Notes under the pieces: generated by a model | The model's database searches: none | The model's input: the letters and a program-made list of their open reading frames with translations, nothing else | What the model was told of the DNA's origin: nothing | Shown here: positions 1-6,811 of the stretch, piece by piece | Layout: the number at the start of each line of letters is the position of its first letter | How positions within the stretch are numbered: the stretch's first letter is position 1 | Made by a program: the position numbers and the translations under genes | Assembly (NCBI GenBank): GCA_017577895.1 | Contig: PKQY01000041.1 | Location: forward strand, 1-16,495 | DNA: 16,495 nt | Source: Bacillota bacterium | Lineage (GTDB): Bacteria > Bacillota > Bacilli > ZCTH02-B2 | Direction of reading: 5' to 3'

Positions 1-198
1 TTCTGGGAAGCGGTGCCTCTGGGCGAGCGGATTGCCGGCCAAGGGGCCATCCGCCAGAAATATTTGGAAAGCTCCAACGTCGATTTGGCGTGGGAACTGA
101 CCCAGCTCATCCAGGCCCAGCGGGCGTATCAGCTGAACGCCCAGGTGATCAGCTCGGCCGATCGGATGATGGGCTTGGCCAACTCGTTGCGCAGTTAG
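1..198 (+). CDS. Flagellar rod/hook-basal body protein, FlgG/FlhO/FlhP family (3' end only)
   Basis: The reading frame is open from base 1 and ends at TAG 196-198, so the 5' part lies outside the window; the GTG at 13 is an internal valine, not a start. The 65 visible residues carry the C-terminal signature of rod and hook proteins: a G-(x)n-YLE-SSNVDLAWELTQLI block followed by QAQRAYQLNAQVISSAD and a terminal MMGLANSLRS. This region forms the coiled helix that packs in the core of the extracellular axial structure. The family (FlgG, FlhO, FlhP) cannot be split with so little sequence. In Bacillus subtilis flhP lies beside fabZ, and fabZ follows about 1 kb downstream here, which favours an FlhP-like identity by context. 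The Shine-Dalgarno of the next gene overlaps the stop codon, suggesting cotranscription. Confidence 0.9.
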   Translation, partial: FWEAVPLGERIAGQGAIRQKYLESSNVDLAWELTQLIQAQRAYQLNAQVISSADRMMGLANSLRS

Positions 199-209
199 GA
201 GATGGCCAT

Positions 210-383
210 ATGAAAAAGCGTCGATGGCTTTGGCTGATTCTCTATTCTTTTCCCGCAGTGCTCTTGTTCAGTTTCGTGCTCGGTTTGGCCGTCGGATATT
301 CCGTGTTGGGCAAATCGCCGTTGGAAGAAGTGTTTGACTGGGCCACGTGGAAACACGTCTGGGACCTGGTGTTTGCGCCGTGA
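210..383 (+). CDS. EpuA-like single-TM small protein (often labelled 'RNA polymerase subunit beta')
   Basis: A 57-residue protein starting at ATG 210, with a Shine-Dalgarno TAGGAG at 196-201. It has a basic N-terminus (MKKRRW), one membrane segment at about residues 5-29, then a short outside tail with GYSVLG and a final W-K-H-V-W-D-L-V. This arrangement matches the small EpuA family (Pfam EpuA), which is widely mislabelled 'DNA-directed RNA polymerase subunit beta' in Bacillota genomes; nothing here resembles a polymerase catalytic subunit. The function is unknown to me; members often sit near murA, spoIID or flagellar genes. It overlaps the next gene by four bases (GTGA at 380-383), indicating translational coupling with pgsA. 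The family call is from memory of the motif and could not be searched. Confidence 0.8.
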   Translation: MKKRRWLWLILYSFPAVLLFSFVLGLAVGYSVLGKSPLEEVFDWATWKHVWDLVFAP

Positions 384-913
384 ACCGCTTGCGCTATTTG
401 CCCAACATGTTGACCGTTTTCCGGTTGATCTTGGTGCCGGTTTATTTTTTCGTCTTTTTTTCCGGCGCGCCGCACGCCATGCTCTGGGCGTTGGGAGTTT
501 TTCTTTTGGCCGGGTTGACCGACATCTTGGACGGCTATCTGGCCCGCAAGTATCAATTGGTGACCAAACTGGGCATCGTGCTCGACCCGCTGGCCGACAA
601 GTTGATGGTGTTATCGGTCATTTTGTCCCTCGTCATCGTCAAGTTCATCGACTGGTGGCTGGCGGTGTTGATTTTTTTGCGGGACATCGGGATGATCGTC
701 GGCGGCGCTATTTTGGCCGGCACGGGCCGGGATCCGATTCCGGCCGACCGCTGGGGCAAGACGACGACGGTTTTCTTTTACGTGGCCATCGTGCTGGTGG
801 TGCTGCGCGTGCCGTACAGCACCACTTTGTTGGCGGCGGTCATTGTTTTGGCCTTTGCCACCAGCCTGAACTACTTGCAAAAGACGTACGGCGAGAAAAA
901 ACACCCGTCATGA
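380..913 (+). CDS. pgsA: CDP-diacylglycerol-glycerol-3-phosphate phosphatidyltransferase family protein
   Basis: A 177-residue integral membrane enzyme. The complete CDP-alcohol phosphatidyltransferase motif D(x)2DG(x)2AR(x)8G(x)3D(x)3D is present: D48, D51-G52, A55-R56, G65, D69 and D73, which bind the divalent metal and CDP. The family forms phospholipid headgroups; PgsA makes phosphatidylglycerol phosphate from CDP-diacylglycerol and glycerol-3-phosphate at the cytoplasmic membrane. About five hydrophobic segments are visible and the length is close to the usual 180-190. I chose GTG 380 because it overlaps the upstream stop as GTGA and begins NRLRYLPNMLTVFRL, the typical PgsA start; an upstream ATG at 347 in the same frame lies inside the previous gene. 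A hairpin follows the stop. PgsA and related cardiolipin-type synthases share the motif, so exact substrate is inferred. Confidence 0.88.
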   Translation: MNRLRYLPNMLTVFRLILVPVYFFVFFSGAPHAMLWALGVFLLAGLTDILDGYLARKYQLVTKLGIVLDPLADKLMVLSVILSLVIVKFIDWWLAVLIFLRDIGMIVGGAILAGTGRDPIPADRWGKTTTVFFYVAIVLVVLRVPYSTTLLAAVIVLAFATSLNYLQKTYGEKKHPS

Positions 914-930
914 AAAACGCCATAATGAAA

Positions 931-954
931 GAGCACCGCGGCACCGCGATGCTC
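931..954 (+). terminator. Probable intrinsic terminator after pgsA
   Basis: A hairpin with left arm GAGCACCGCG (931-940), loop GCAC and right arm CGCGATGCTC (945-954). It pairs over ten positions with one C-A mismatch, and it is followed by a short weak T-rich stretch (CTTTAT). It begins 17 bases after the pgsA stop. The poor U-tract makes it weaker than the one at 4049. Confidence 0.5.
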
Positions 955-962
955 CTTTATCT

Positions 963-988
963 GAACCCAAGCTGCGAACCCAAGCTGC
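963..988 (+). repeat. Perfect 13-bp tandem duplication in the fabZ leader
   Basis: GAACCCAAGCTGC occurs twice head to tail with no spacer (963-975 and 976-988), followed by a partial third copy start (GAA). It sits between the pgsA terminator and the candidate fabZ promoter. No function is evident; it may be a replication-slippage duplication. Confidence 0.9.
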
Positions 989-1018
989 GAAACGGGTGCA
1001 GGCTTGGGACAGTACATA

Positions 1019-1046
1019 TTGTGGACAGCGCCGGGGGTTTTATACC
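1019..1046 (+). promoter_or_regulatory. Weak candidate sigma-A promoter upstream of fabZ
   Basis: TTGTGG (1019-1024), a 16-bp spacer and TATACC (1041-1046) fit a degraded -35/-10 pair about 130 bases before the fabZ start and downstream of the pgsA terminator. The 259-base gap 914-1172 otherwise holds only the terminator and the 13-bp repeat. This is a by-eye match with mismatches in both boxes. Confidence 0.3.
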
Positions 1047-1172
1047 GGTCCGTTCGTGCAACCGAGACTGCCTTGGATTCGTCTCGATCAAAAGGACGTA
1101 TTCAGGGTGCTAACCACGGAACTCGGCGGCACGGGCCGCGCGGCACTGCCACAGATGGAGGGACGCGAGAGG

Positions 1173-1628
1173 ATGGACATTCGCCAAGTGCTGGACGTCT
1201 TGCCGCACCGGTACCCGTTTTTGCTGGTCGACCGGGTGTTGGAGCTGGAACCGGGCCGGCGGGCGGTCGGCGTGAAGAACGTGACCATCAATGAGCCGTT
1301 TTTCCAAGGCCACTTTCCCGGCTACCCGGTCATGCCGGGCGTCCTCATCGTCGAGGCGCTGGCTCAATTGACGGGCATCGCGTTGCTCAACATGGACGAG
1401 TACCGGGGACGGCTGGGGTTTTTTGCCGGCATGGACGGCGTCCGTTTTCGCGAGCAAGTGCGTCCAGGCGACGTCTTGCGCTTGGAAGTGGAACTGTTGC
1501 GGGTGCGCGGATCCATGGCAAAAGCAAAAGGCGTGGCCACAGTGGATGGGAAAGTGGCGGCGGAAGGAGAAATTTTACTGGCCATCGGACCAAAACAGGA
1601 CGAGTCCTCCGAACGGTATAAAGGTTGA
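1173..1628 (+). CDS. fabZ: 3-hydroxyacyl-[ACP] dehydratase FabZ
   Basis: A 151-residue hotdog-fold enzyme that dehydrates 3-hydroxyacyl-ACP to trans-2-enoyl-ACP in type II fatty acid synthesis in the cytosol. The start LPHRYPFLLVDRV is the usual FabZ N-terminus. The catalytic pair is present: H47 in GHFPGYPVMPG and E61 in VEALAQ. Length is normal. I chose ATG 1173 because GGAGGGA lies at 1157-1163 with a 9-base spacer and the protein then begins MDIRQVLDVLPHRYP, as in the family; ATG 1155 is an in-frame alternative six residues earlier, and the frame stays open back to 996 without conserved residues. It ends next to the possible upstream starts of tagO. Its place between flagellar and cell-wall genes resembles flhP-fabZ order in Bacillus. 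Confidence 0.95.
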   Translation: MDIRQVLDVLPHRYPFLLVDRVLELEPGRRAVGVKNVTINEPFFQGHFPGYPVMPGVLIVEALAQLTGIALLNMDEYRGRLGFFAGMDGVRFREQVRPGDVLRLEVELLRVRGSMAKAKGVATVDGKVAAEGEILLAIGPKQDESSERYKG

Positions 1629-1690
1629 TGGAGTCCGGCATGGACGAAATGTCCGCCGTGCTGTATAGTGAAGGAGAGCCGAATGTAGGG

Positions 1691-2803
1691 GTGAGCCCTT
1701 TGTTCGCAGTTCCATGGATGGACGAATTGATCGGATTTGTCATCGCTTTGCTTGTCACCGCATTCATGACACCCCTGGTGAAACGACTGGCGTTTCGCAT
1801 CGGCGCTGTGGATCGGCCCGACGCCCGCAAAGTGCATCAGCGCGTCATGCCCCGCTTGGGCGGACTGGCCATGTACATCGGCTTTACTGCGGCGCTGTTG
1901 CTCATGTGGCCAGGACACCCTTCCGCGTACGTTTTGCTGTTGGGCGGCGGCATCATTTTGCTGGTCGGCATGTTGGACGACAAGTTTCAGCTGCATCCGG
2001 TGACCAAACTGTGCGGCCAGTTTATCGCCGCGCTGGTGCCCATCATTTACGGTCTGAAAGTCAACTTGTTGAATTTGCCCTTTGACCACGACAACGTGCT
2101 CTTGGGTTGGCTCAGCATCCCGGTCACGCTCGTCTGGGTCATCGGGGTGACCAACGCGGTCAACCTCATCGACGGGCTGGACGGCCTGGCGGCCGGCGTG
2201 GCGGCCATCGCCACCACCTCCATGATGGTGATGGCGGTCATCATGAACAACTGGCCGGTCGTCTTCCTTTGCAGCTTGTTGCTGGGCAGCATCATCGGCT
2301 TTCTGTTCTACAACTTCCATCCGGCCCGCATTTTCATGGGGGATTCGGGATCGCTGTTCCTCGGCTACAGTCTGGCGGTCCTGTCGTTGCTCGGATTTAA
2401 ACAGGTGACGTTCGTCAGCTTGGTCATTCCGATCCTCATTTTGGCGGTGCCCATTTCCGACACGTTTTTCGCCATCATTCGGCGCATCCTACAAAAAAGA
2501 CCGGTCATGCAGCCGGACAAAAACCACTTGCACCACCGGCTGCTGGAAATGGGTCTGACCCACCGCCAGACGGTGTTGTGCATTTACGGGATCGCGGCCT
2601 TCTTCGGTTCGCTGGCGGTGTTGCTCTCGCAAGCGACGGCGCTGGAGGCCATCATCCTGGTCATTATCATTTCCATCGCGGCGGAGATCGGCGTGGAAAA
2701 GATCGGTCTCGTCAGCAAACGGTATCAGCCGGTGTTGAAACTGATGCGGCGGGTGCAATACCGCTTGCGGCTCAGCACCGGCTCCAACACGAAGAAGTCG
2801 TAA
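1691..2803 (+). CDS. tagO: Undecaprenyl-phosphate GlcNAc-1-phosphate transferase (TagO/WecA family)
   Basis: A polytopic membrane protein (about 370 residues, about 11 segments) of the MraY/WecA superfamily. It transfers GlcNAc-1-P from UDP-GlcNAc to undecaprenyl phosphate on the cytoplasmic face, the first step of wall teichoic acid or secondary wall polymer assembly. Visible signatures are DRPDARKVHQRVMPRLGG near the N-terminus, D96-D97 (MLDD), NLIDGLDGLAAG (D161, D164), MGDSGSLFLG (D218) and the histidine loop HLHHR (279-283). The start is uncertain: AAGGAGAG at 1671-1678 precedes GTG 1691, though with a long 12-base spacer. ATG 1718 would give the family-typical start, while ATG 1640 with GGAG at 1630 would give a longer form of 387 residues. 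The LCP gene follows closely, linking initiation and final attachment of the polymer. Confidence 0.92.
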   Translation: MSPLFAVPWMDELIGFVIALLVTAFMTPLVKRLAFRIGAVDRPDARKVHQRVMPRLGGLAMYIGFTAALLLMWPGHPSAYVLLLGGGIILLVGMLDDKFQLHPVTKLCGQFIAALVPIIYGLKVNLLNLPFDHDNVLLGWLSIPVTLVWVIGVTNAVNLIDGLDGLAAGVAAIATTSMMVMAVIMNNWPVVFLCSLLLGSIIGFLFYNFHPARIFMGDSGSLFLGYSLAVLSLLGFKQVTFVSLVIPILILAVPISDTFFAIIRRILQKRPVMQPDKNHLHHRLLEMGLTHRQTVLCIYGIAAFFGSLAVLLSQATALEAIILVIIISIAAEIGVEKIGLVSKRYQPVLKLMRRVQYRLRLSTGSNTKKS

Positions 2804-2833
2804 GGCGCCAAGGTGGGAGAAAGGGGACCTTTT

Positions 2834-4021
2834 GTGGAATCACGGCATGAACAAGGGGCGCCGGGTCGCTCGCGATCCAGGCAGAAAAAAGCGAAAAAAC
2901 GGATTCGCACGCTGCGGCGCGTGTTGCTGTTTTTGACCTTGTTGCTGGCGGCCTTTGTCGGCTTTGCCGGCATCAAGGTGTGGAACGCGTGGCATCAGTC
3001 GTACAACCCGGTGGAAGCGTCGGACGTGGACGCCAACGACGATCAGAAGGCACAGCTGGCACCGGCCCGGAAAAAAGGGGACGAACCGTTCACCGTCTTG
3101 CTGATGGGCACCGACTCCCGCAGCGAAGCGGACCGGGGCCGGCCCGACACGATCATTTTGGCGGCGGCCAATCCAAAGACGCAAAAAGTGACGCTCTTGT
3201 CCATCCCCCGGGATACGTACGTGGAGATTGCCGGAAAAGGCAAGCATGACAAAATCAACCACGCCTACAATTACGGCACCGGCACGATGCTGAAAACGGT
3301 GGAAGAGCTGTTGGACATTCCGGTGGATTATTATGTCATGATCAACTTCAAAGGATTCGAAGAACTCATCGACGAGATCGGCGGCATCGAAATCGACGTC
3401 GAAAAACGCATGTACTACCGCTCTTCCGACACGTACATCAACCTGTATCCCGGCCGGCAAGTGCTGAACGGGGAACAGGCCCTGGGATATGCCCGTTTTC
3501 GCCGGGATGCGGAAGGCGACTTCGGACGCAACCGGCGCCAGCAACAAGTGTTGCGCGCTTTGGCGGATCAGGCCGTGTCACTGCGTAACGTGGACAACGT
3601 GTTCGCCATGCTGGACATTCTCGGCAAAAACATCAAACACAACATCCCGCCGCAAGACATGACGCGCATGTTGTCCCAGTTCCGGAACATCGGCGGCTCG
3701 GACATCGAGTCGTTGACCATGGAAGTGACCAGCACCCGGATGGGGCCGCAAAACCTCTGGTACAACATCGTGTCGGAGGAAGAACGCCGGCGGCTGCACG
3801 ACGAACTGGCCCAACGGCTGGAGCTGGCGCCGCCGGAAACCGAAGTGGCCTCTGACCTCGCTTCGACAGCGGGCGCCGCAGGAGACGGCGTCGGCGCCGG
3901 TTCCTCGGGTGCCGCCGGTGCCGGGGCTGCCCCGGCGGCTTCCGGGGCGGCGCCGGCGGATGCCGGGAAAGGGGCCGGCTGGATGGAACGCCTGCGGCAC
4001 TGGTGGGATACGTTGTTTTAA
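2834..4021 (+). CDS. LytR-CpsA-Psr (LCP) family cell-wall polymer ligase
   Basis: A 395-residue protein with a basic N-terminus, one membrane segment at about residues 30-48 and an outside LCP domain at about 85-240. LCP enzymes move undecaprenyl-pyrophosphate-linked polymers onto peptidoglycan. Conserved polar residues are visible: D94 and R96 in MGTDSR, R103-D105 in GRPDT, R126-D127 in SIPRDTY, and the YARFRRD...GDFGRNRRQQQ block (R221 to Q236) that contacts the pyrophosphate. GTG 2834 has AGAAAGGGG with a 7-base spacer; GTG 2813 is an in-frame alternative seven residues earlier. The C-terminal tail (about 340-395) is odd: an Ala/Gly/Ser/Pro-rich stretch ending in a Trp-rich amphipathic segment GWMERLRHWWDTLF. 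The gene ends the fabZ-tagO unit, before a strong terminator. TagU/TagV paralogues cannot be separated by sequence. Confidence 0.93.
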   Translation: MESRHEQGAPGRSRSRQKKAKKRIRTLRRVLLFLTLLLAAFVGFAGIKVWNAWHQSYNPVEASDVDANDDQKAQLAPARKKGDEPFTVLLMGTDSRSEADRGRPDTIILAAANPKTQKVTLLSIPRDTYVEIAGKGKHDKINHAYNYGTGTMLKTVEELLDIPVDYYVMINFKGFEELIDEIGGIEIDVEKRMYYRSSDTYINLYPGRQVLNGEQALGYARFRRDAEGDFGRNRRQQQVLRALADQAVSLRNVDNVFAMLDILGKNIKHNIPPQDMTRMLSQFRNIGGSDIESLTMEVTSTRMGPQNLWYNIVSEEERRRLHDELAQRLELAPPETEVASDLASTAGAAGDGVGAGSSGAAGAGAAPAASGAAPADAGKGAGWMERLRHWWDTLF

Positions 4022-4048
4022 CTGTTCGGCACAAAAAAGATGATGTGG

Positions 4049-4080
4049 TGGCACCGCAACCGGTGCCATGTTTCTTGTTC
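4049..4080 (+). terminator. Intrinsic terminator after the LCP gene
   Basis: A perfect 8-bp stem TGGCACCG (4049-4056) / CGGTGCCA (4061-4068) with a CAAC loop, followed by the T-rich TGTTTCTTGTTC and preceded by an A-rich run at 4031-4038. It lies 28 bases after the LCP stop. This separates the fabZ-tagO-LCP unit from the dehydrogenase operon. I see only a very weak promoter-like pair (TTGTTC/TAAAGA) between it and the next gene. Confidence 0.8.
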
Positions 4081-4127
4081 GAGCATCTTGTATGGACTAA
4101 AGACCAATCAGGAAGAGGAGACGGACT

Positions 4128-5432
4128 ATGCGGGAACGGGTGGCCGTCATCGGCCTCGGATATATCGGTTTGCCGTTGTCGTTGAGCTTTGCCATGAAAG
4201 GGACGCCGGTCATCGGCGTCGACGTCAATGCTCAGCTGGTGGAACAGATCAACGCCGGCATCACCCATCACTTGGAACGTTATAAAGGCAAAGGGATTCG
4301 GGAGATTTTGCAGGAACAGTTGGCCAACGGCCGGTTCCGGGCGACGACCGACTACCGGGAAGCCATTCCCGGCGCCCTGGCCGTCGTCATCACCGTCGGC
4401 ATTCCCATCAAAAACGGCGATCCCGACACCTCTTATTTGCTGTCGGCGGTGTCCAGCGTCGGGGAGCTGCTGGAGCCGGGACAGATTGTCATCGTCCGCA
4501 GCACCGTCATCCCCGGCATGACCGGCGGCATCATCCGGGAGATTTTGGAAAAAAAGAGCGGCCTGGCGGCCGGCGAAGATTTCGACCTGGCCTACTGTTC
4601 CGAGCGCATCGCCGAAGGCCGGGCCTTTGAAGAGTTCGAAAGCATGCCGGTGGCGCTGGCCGGCATCAACGGCCGTTCGGCCGCCGCGGCGGAGGCCATC
4701 ATCGCCAAGGTGACGACGAACGCGCCGATTTACCGGGCCAGCGACATGGCGGTGGTGGAGATCAGCAAAGTGATGGAAAACGTCCAGCGGGACGTGAACA
4801 TCGCCATGGTGCAAGAGTTCGCCCGCCTGACGGAAGCGTTGGGCCTGGACATTTACGAAGTCATCGCCGTGGCCAACACCCACAAGCGGGTCAACCTCTT
4901 GACCCCCGGTCCCGGCGTCGGCGGGTATTGCCTGCCCAACGCCCTGTACTACTTGTTGCCCCGGGCGGCGGAGAAGAACGTGCCGCTGGACTTGTTGCGC
5001 CTGGCCCGGCAAATCAACGATCGGGTACCGGCCTTTTTGGTGGACCAGGTGAACCGTTGGGTAAAGGAAAAAGGCAAAGTGCCCCAGGATGTGACGGTGG
5101 CGGTGTTGGGCATCGCCATGAAAGACTTCTCCAGCGACGACCGCATCAGCCCGCCGCTGGAGACGGTGAAGTTGTTGCAGCAGGCCGGGTATCGGGTGAA
5201 GGCGTTTGATCCGGCGGTGCCCGCCTCGTATCCTTTTAAAGTGGAACGGTTTGAAGAAGCGGTGCGCGGTGCCGACGTCATCCTCATCCTGGCCCGGCAG
5301 GAGGGCATGCCGCTGGACGACATCGCCGCGTGGCGGCCGTTGGCGGCGCCGGAGCTGTTCCTGGTCGACACCCGGAACGTGTACAAGAAAGAGGATGTGG
5401 CGCCGTTCAACGTGGATTTCTGGAAAATTTAG
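4128..5432 (+). CDS. Nucleotide-sugar dehydrogenase (UDP-ManNAc/UDP-GlcNAc dehydrogenase-like)
   Basis: A 434-residue NAD-dependent enzyme that oxidises C6 of a UDP-hexose to a uronic acid in the cytosol. It shows the Rossmann loop GLGYIG (9-14), a YCSERIAEGRAFEEF block typical of the WecC-type (UDP-N-acetylhexosamine) branch rather than UDP-glucose dehydrogenase, K214 and N218 in the ISKVMENV helix, the catalytic cysteine C268 in GPGVGGYCLP, and the C-terminal KDFSSDDRISPP motif. The residue before the cysteine is Tyr where the family usually has His, and the following NALYYL replaces the common VDPYYL. ATG 4128 has AGAGGAG at 4114-4120. Beside TagA and a CsaB-like gene, UDP-ManNAc is the likeliest substrate, giving UDP-ManNAcA for the wall polymer; this is inferred. 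No epimerase gene is seen. Confidence 0.88.
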   Translation: MRERVAVIGLGYIGLPLSLSFAMKGTPVIGVDVNAQLVEQINAGITHHLERYKGKGIREILQEQLANGRFRATTDYREAIPGALAVVITVGIPIKNGDPDTSYLLSAVSSVGELLEPGQIVIVRSTVIPGMTGGIIREILEKKSGLAAGEDFDLAYCSERIAEGRAFEEFESMPVALAGINGRSAAAAEAIIAKVTTNAPIYRASDMAVVEISKVMENVQRDVNIAMVQEFARLTEALGLDIYEVIAVANTHKRVNLLTPGPGVGGYCLPNALYYLLPRAAEKNVPLDLLRLARQINDRVPAFLVDQVNRWVKEKGKVPQDVTVAVLGIAMKDFSSDDRISPPLETVKLLQQAGYRVKAFDPAVPASYPFKVERFEEAVRGADVILILARQEGMPLDDIAAWRPLAAPELFLVDTRNVYKKEDVAPFNVDFWKI

Positions 5433-5540
5433 CATGCCCGTTTGCATGCCGGTTTCGCAGATGGCTTGGCAATTTCGTTGTGCATGTTCATTCCGTTGTG
5501 TGGTTGTTGATGGCGCAACTTGCGGAGGGAGGCAAACGCC

Positions 5541-6716
5541 GTGGCCGGTGAAATGTCCGGCGGGAAGAGACCGAACGTGCTCATGCTCATCAGCGGCGGC
5601 GAGTCGGGCGGCTCCCGCAAACACGTCCTGAGCGTGTTGGAACGGCTGTCCCGGGTCATGGAGGCGGAACTCGTCTGCCTCATGCCCGGGCCCGTCTACG
5701 AAGAAGCGGCGGCCAAAGGGTTGCCGGTGTCGCTCCTGCCGCAGTCGAGCCGCCGCGATATGGGCGTCGTGGCGGCGCTGGTCCGGCGCCTTGCGGAAAA
5801 AGGGGTGACCCACCTGCACAGCCACGGCGGCCGGGCCAACTTTATCGCCGCCCTGGCCCGCCGAAAGTGGCAAAAGGCCCATCCCGGCCGGCCGCTGGTG
5901 TGGCTCACGACCGTCCACAGCGACATCCGCCGGGACTATATCCACCATGCGGCTTGGAAGCGGTGGCTGTTCACCGGCTTGAACCGCTGGGCCTTGCGGC
6001 AATGCGATCACTTCATCGCCGTGTCCCGGGCCTTTGCCGAGCAGCTGGAAGCCGACGGCATTCCGGCGGAGAAGATCAGCGTCGTGTATAACGGCATCGA
6101 CATGGACACGCCGGTGCAGGGCTATACCCGGGACGAGCTGGCGGCCATCGCCGGTTTGGATTTGGACGAACATGATCAGGTCGTGGCCGCCGTCGGCCGT
6201 CTCCATCCGGTGAAAGAAATTCCCGTTTTTTTGGCGGCGGTGGCGAAACTCGTTGCGGAAGGCCGGCCGGTGAAGGCGCTCCTCATCGGCGACGGGCCGG
6301 AACGGGAGCGGCTGTCGGCCTGGGTGCGGGAGCAGGGGCTGGAGGCCCGCGTGGCGTTTTTAGGCTTCCGTTCCGACGTGGAGCCGCTGTTGGCGGCGGC
6401 GGACGTGTCGGTGTTGACCTCCCGCAGCGAAAGTTTTCCGTTCGTCATTTTGGAGTCGCTGAAGGCGGGCACGTTGGCGGTGGCCACCGCCGTCGGCGGC
6501 ATTCCCGATTTGCTCCCGTCAGAATGCCTCTTTGCGCCGGGCGACGTGGACGGCTTGTGCCGACGGTTGCGCCGATGGCTGGATGCGCCCGAGGAGCGGC
6601 AGGCGCAGGTCGCCCGCCTGCAGGCGCGCATCCGGGCAGAATTTTCGCTCCAGGCGCTGGCGGACAAACACGTACAAATCTACAACCGGATTCGCTACAA
6701 CCGAATTCGGCCATGA
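5541..6716 (+). CDS. Glycosyltransferase family 4 (GT-B fold)
   Basis: A 391-residue retaining-type glycosyltransferase. The N-terminal domain opens with LMLISGGESGGSRKHVLSVL, includes THLHSHGGRAN, and leads to the linker NGID (N184-D187). The C-terminal Glycos_transf_1 domain has VGRLHPVKEI, LLIGDGPERE and the nucleotide-sugar EX7E motif E297-E305 in ESFPFVILE, followed by the usual G-T-L-A-V-A-T-A-V-G-G-I-P. It probably adds a sugar to an undecaprenyl-linked acceptor at the inner membrane face; donor and acceptor cannot be read from sequence. GTG 5541 is chosen for the strong GGAGGGAGG at 5524-5532; TTG 5520 in frame lies ahead of that site. The 108-base gap upstream holds two GCATGC sextets but no convincing promoter. 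The C-terminus carries a duplicated YNRIR. Confidence 0.92.
   Translation: MAGEMSGGKRPNVLMLISGGESGGSRKHVLSVLERLSRVMEAELVCLMPGPVYEEAAAKGLPVSLLPQSSRRDMGVVAALVRRLAEKGVTHLHSHGGRANFIAALARRKWQKAHPGRPLVWLTTVHSDIRRDYIHHAAWKRWLFTGLNRWALRQCDHFIAVSRAFAEQLEADGIPAEKISVVYNGIDMDTPVQGYTRDELAAIAGLDLDEHDQVVAAVGRLHPVKEIPVFLAAVAKLVAEGRPVKALLIGDGPERERLSAWVREQGLEARVAFLGFRSDVEPLLAAADVSVLTSRSESFPFVILESLKAGTLAVATAVGGIPDLLPSECLFAPGDVDGLCRRLRRWLDAPEERQAQVARLQARIRAEFSLQALADKHVQIYNRIRYNRIRP
6681..6710 (+). repeat. 15-bp tandem duplication encoding YNRIR-YNRIR
   Basis: Two 15-bp units (6681-6695 and 6696-6710) at the 3' end of the GT4 gene encode YNRIR twice, just before a final proline and the stop. They differ at two positions, both synonymous arginine changes (CGG/CGA and CGC/CGG). 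Confidence 0.85.
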
Positions 6717-6811
6717 CCGAAGGCTCACGAGCCGGCCGCGAACCGCCGGCGCCATGAGTTTCGTTCCCCGTGGTTCGCACTGGGGAGAACGTCAAAGGAG
6801 GAAACGGCTGC

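Noticed and set aside
996..1172. Open extension of the fabZ frame upstream of ATG 1173
   Set aside because: The residues are not FabZ-like, the region overlaps a candidate promoter, and a good Shine-Dalgarno fits ATG 1173.
4075..4103. Promoter-like TTGTTC-N17-TAAAGA before the dehydrogenase gene
   Set aside because: Both boxes match consensus poorly and the -35 overlaps the terminator tail; a promoter is expected here but this one is not convincing.
5433..5540. Two GCATGC sextets and a TTGGCA box in the gap before the GT4 gene
   Set aside because: No matching -10 at an acceptable spacing; the sextets could form a 6-bp hairpin but lack a T-tract.
3633..6206. A very long minus-strand open frame (857 codons)
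   Set aside because: It lies antisense to the LCP, dehydrogenase and GT4 genes, spans a terminator and operon boundary, and has a His/Arg/Gln-rich composition typical of the shadow of GC-rich codons.
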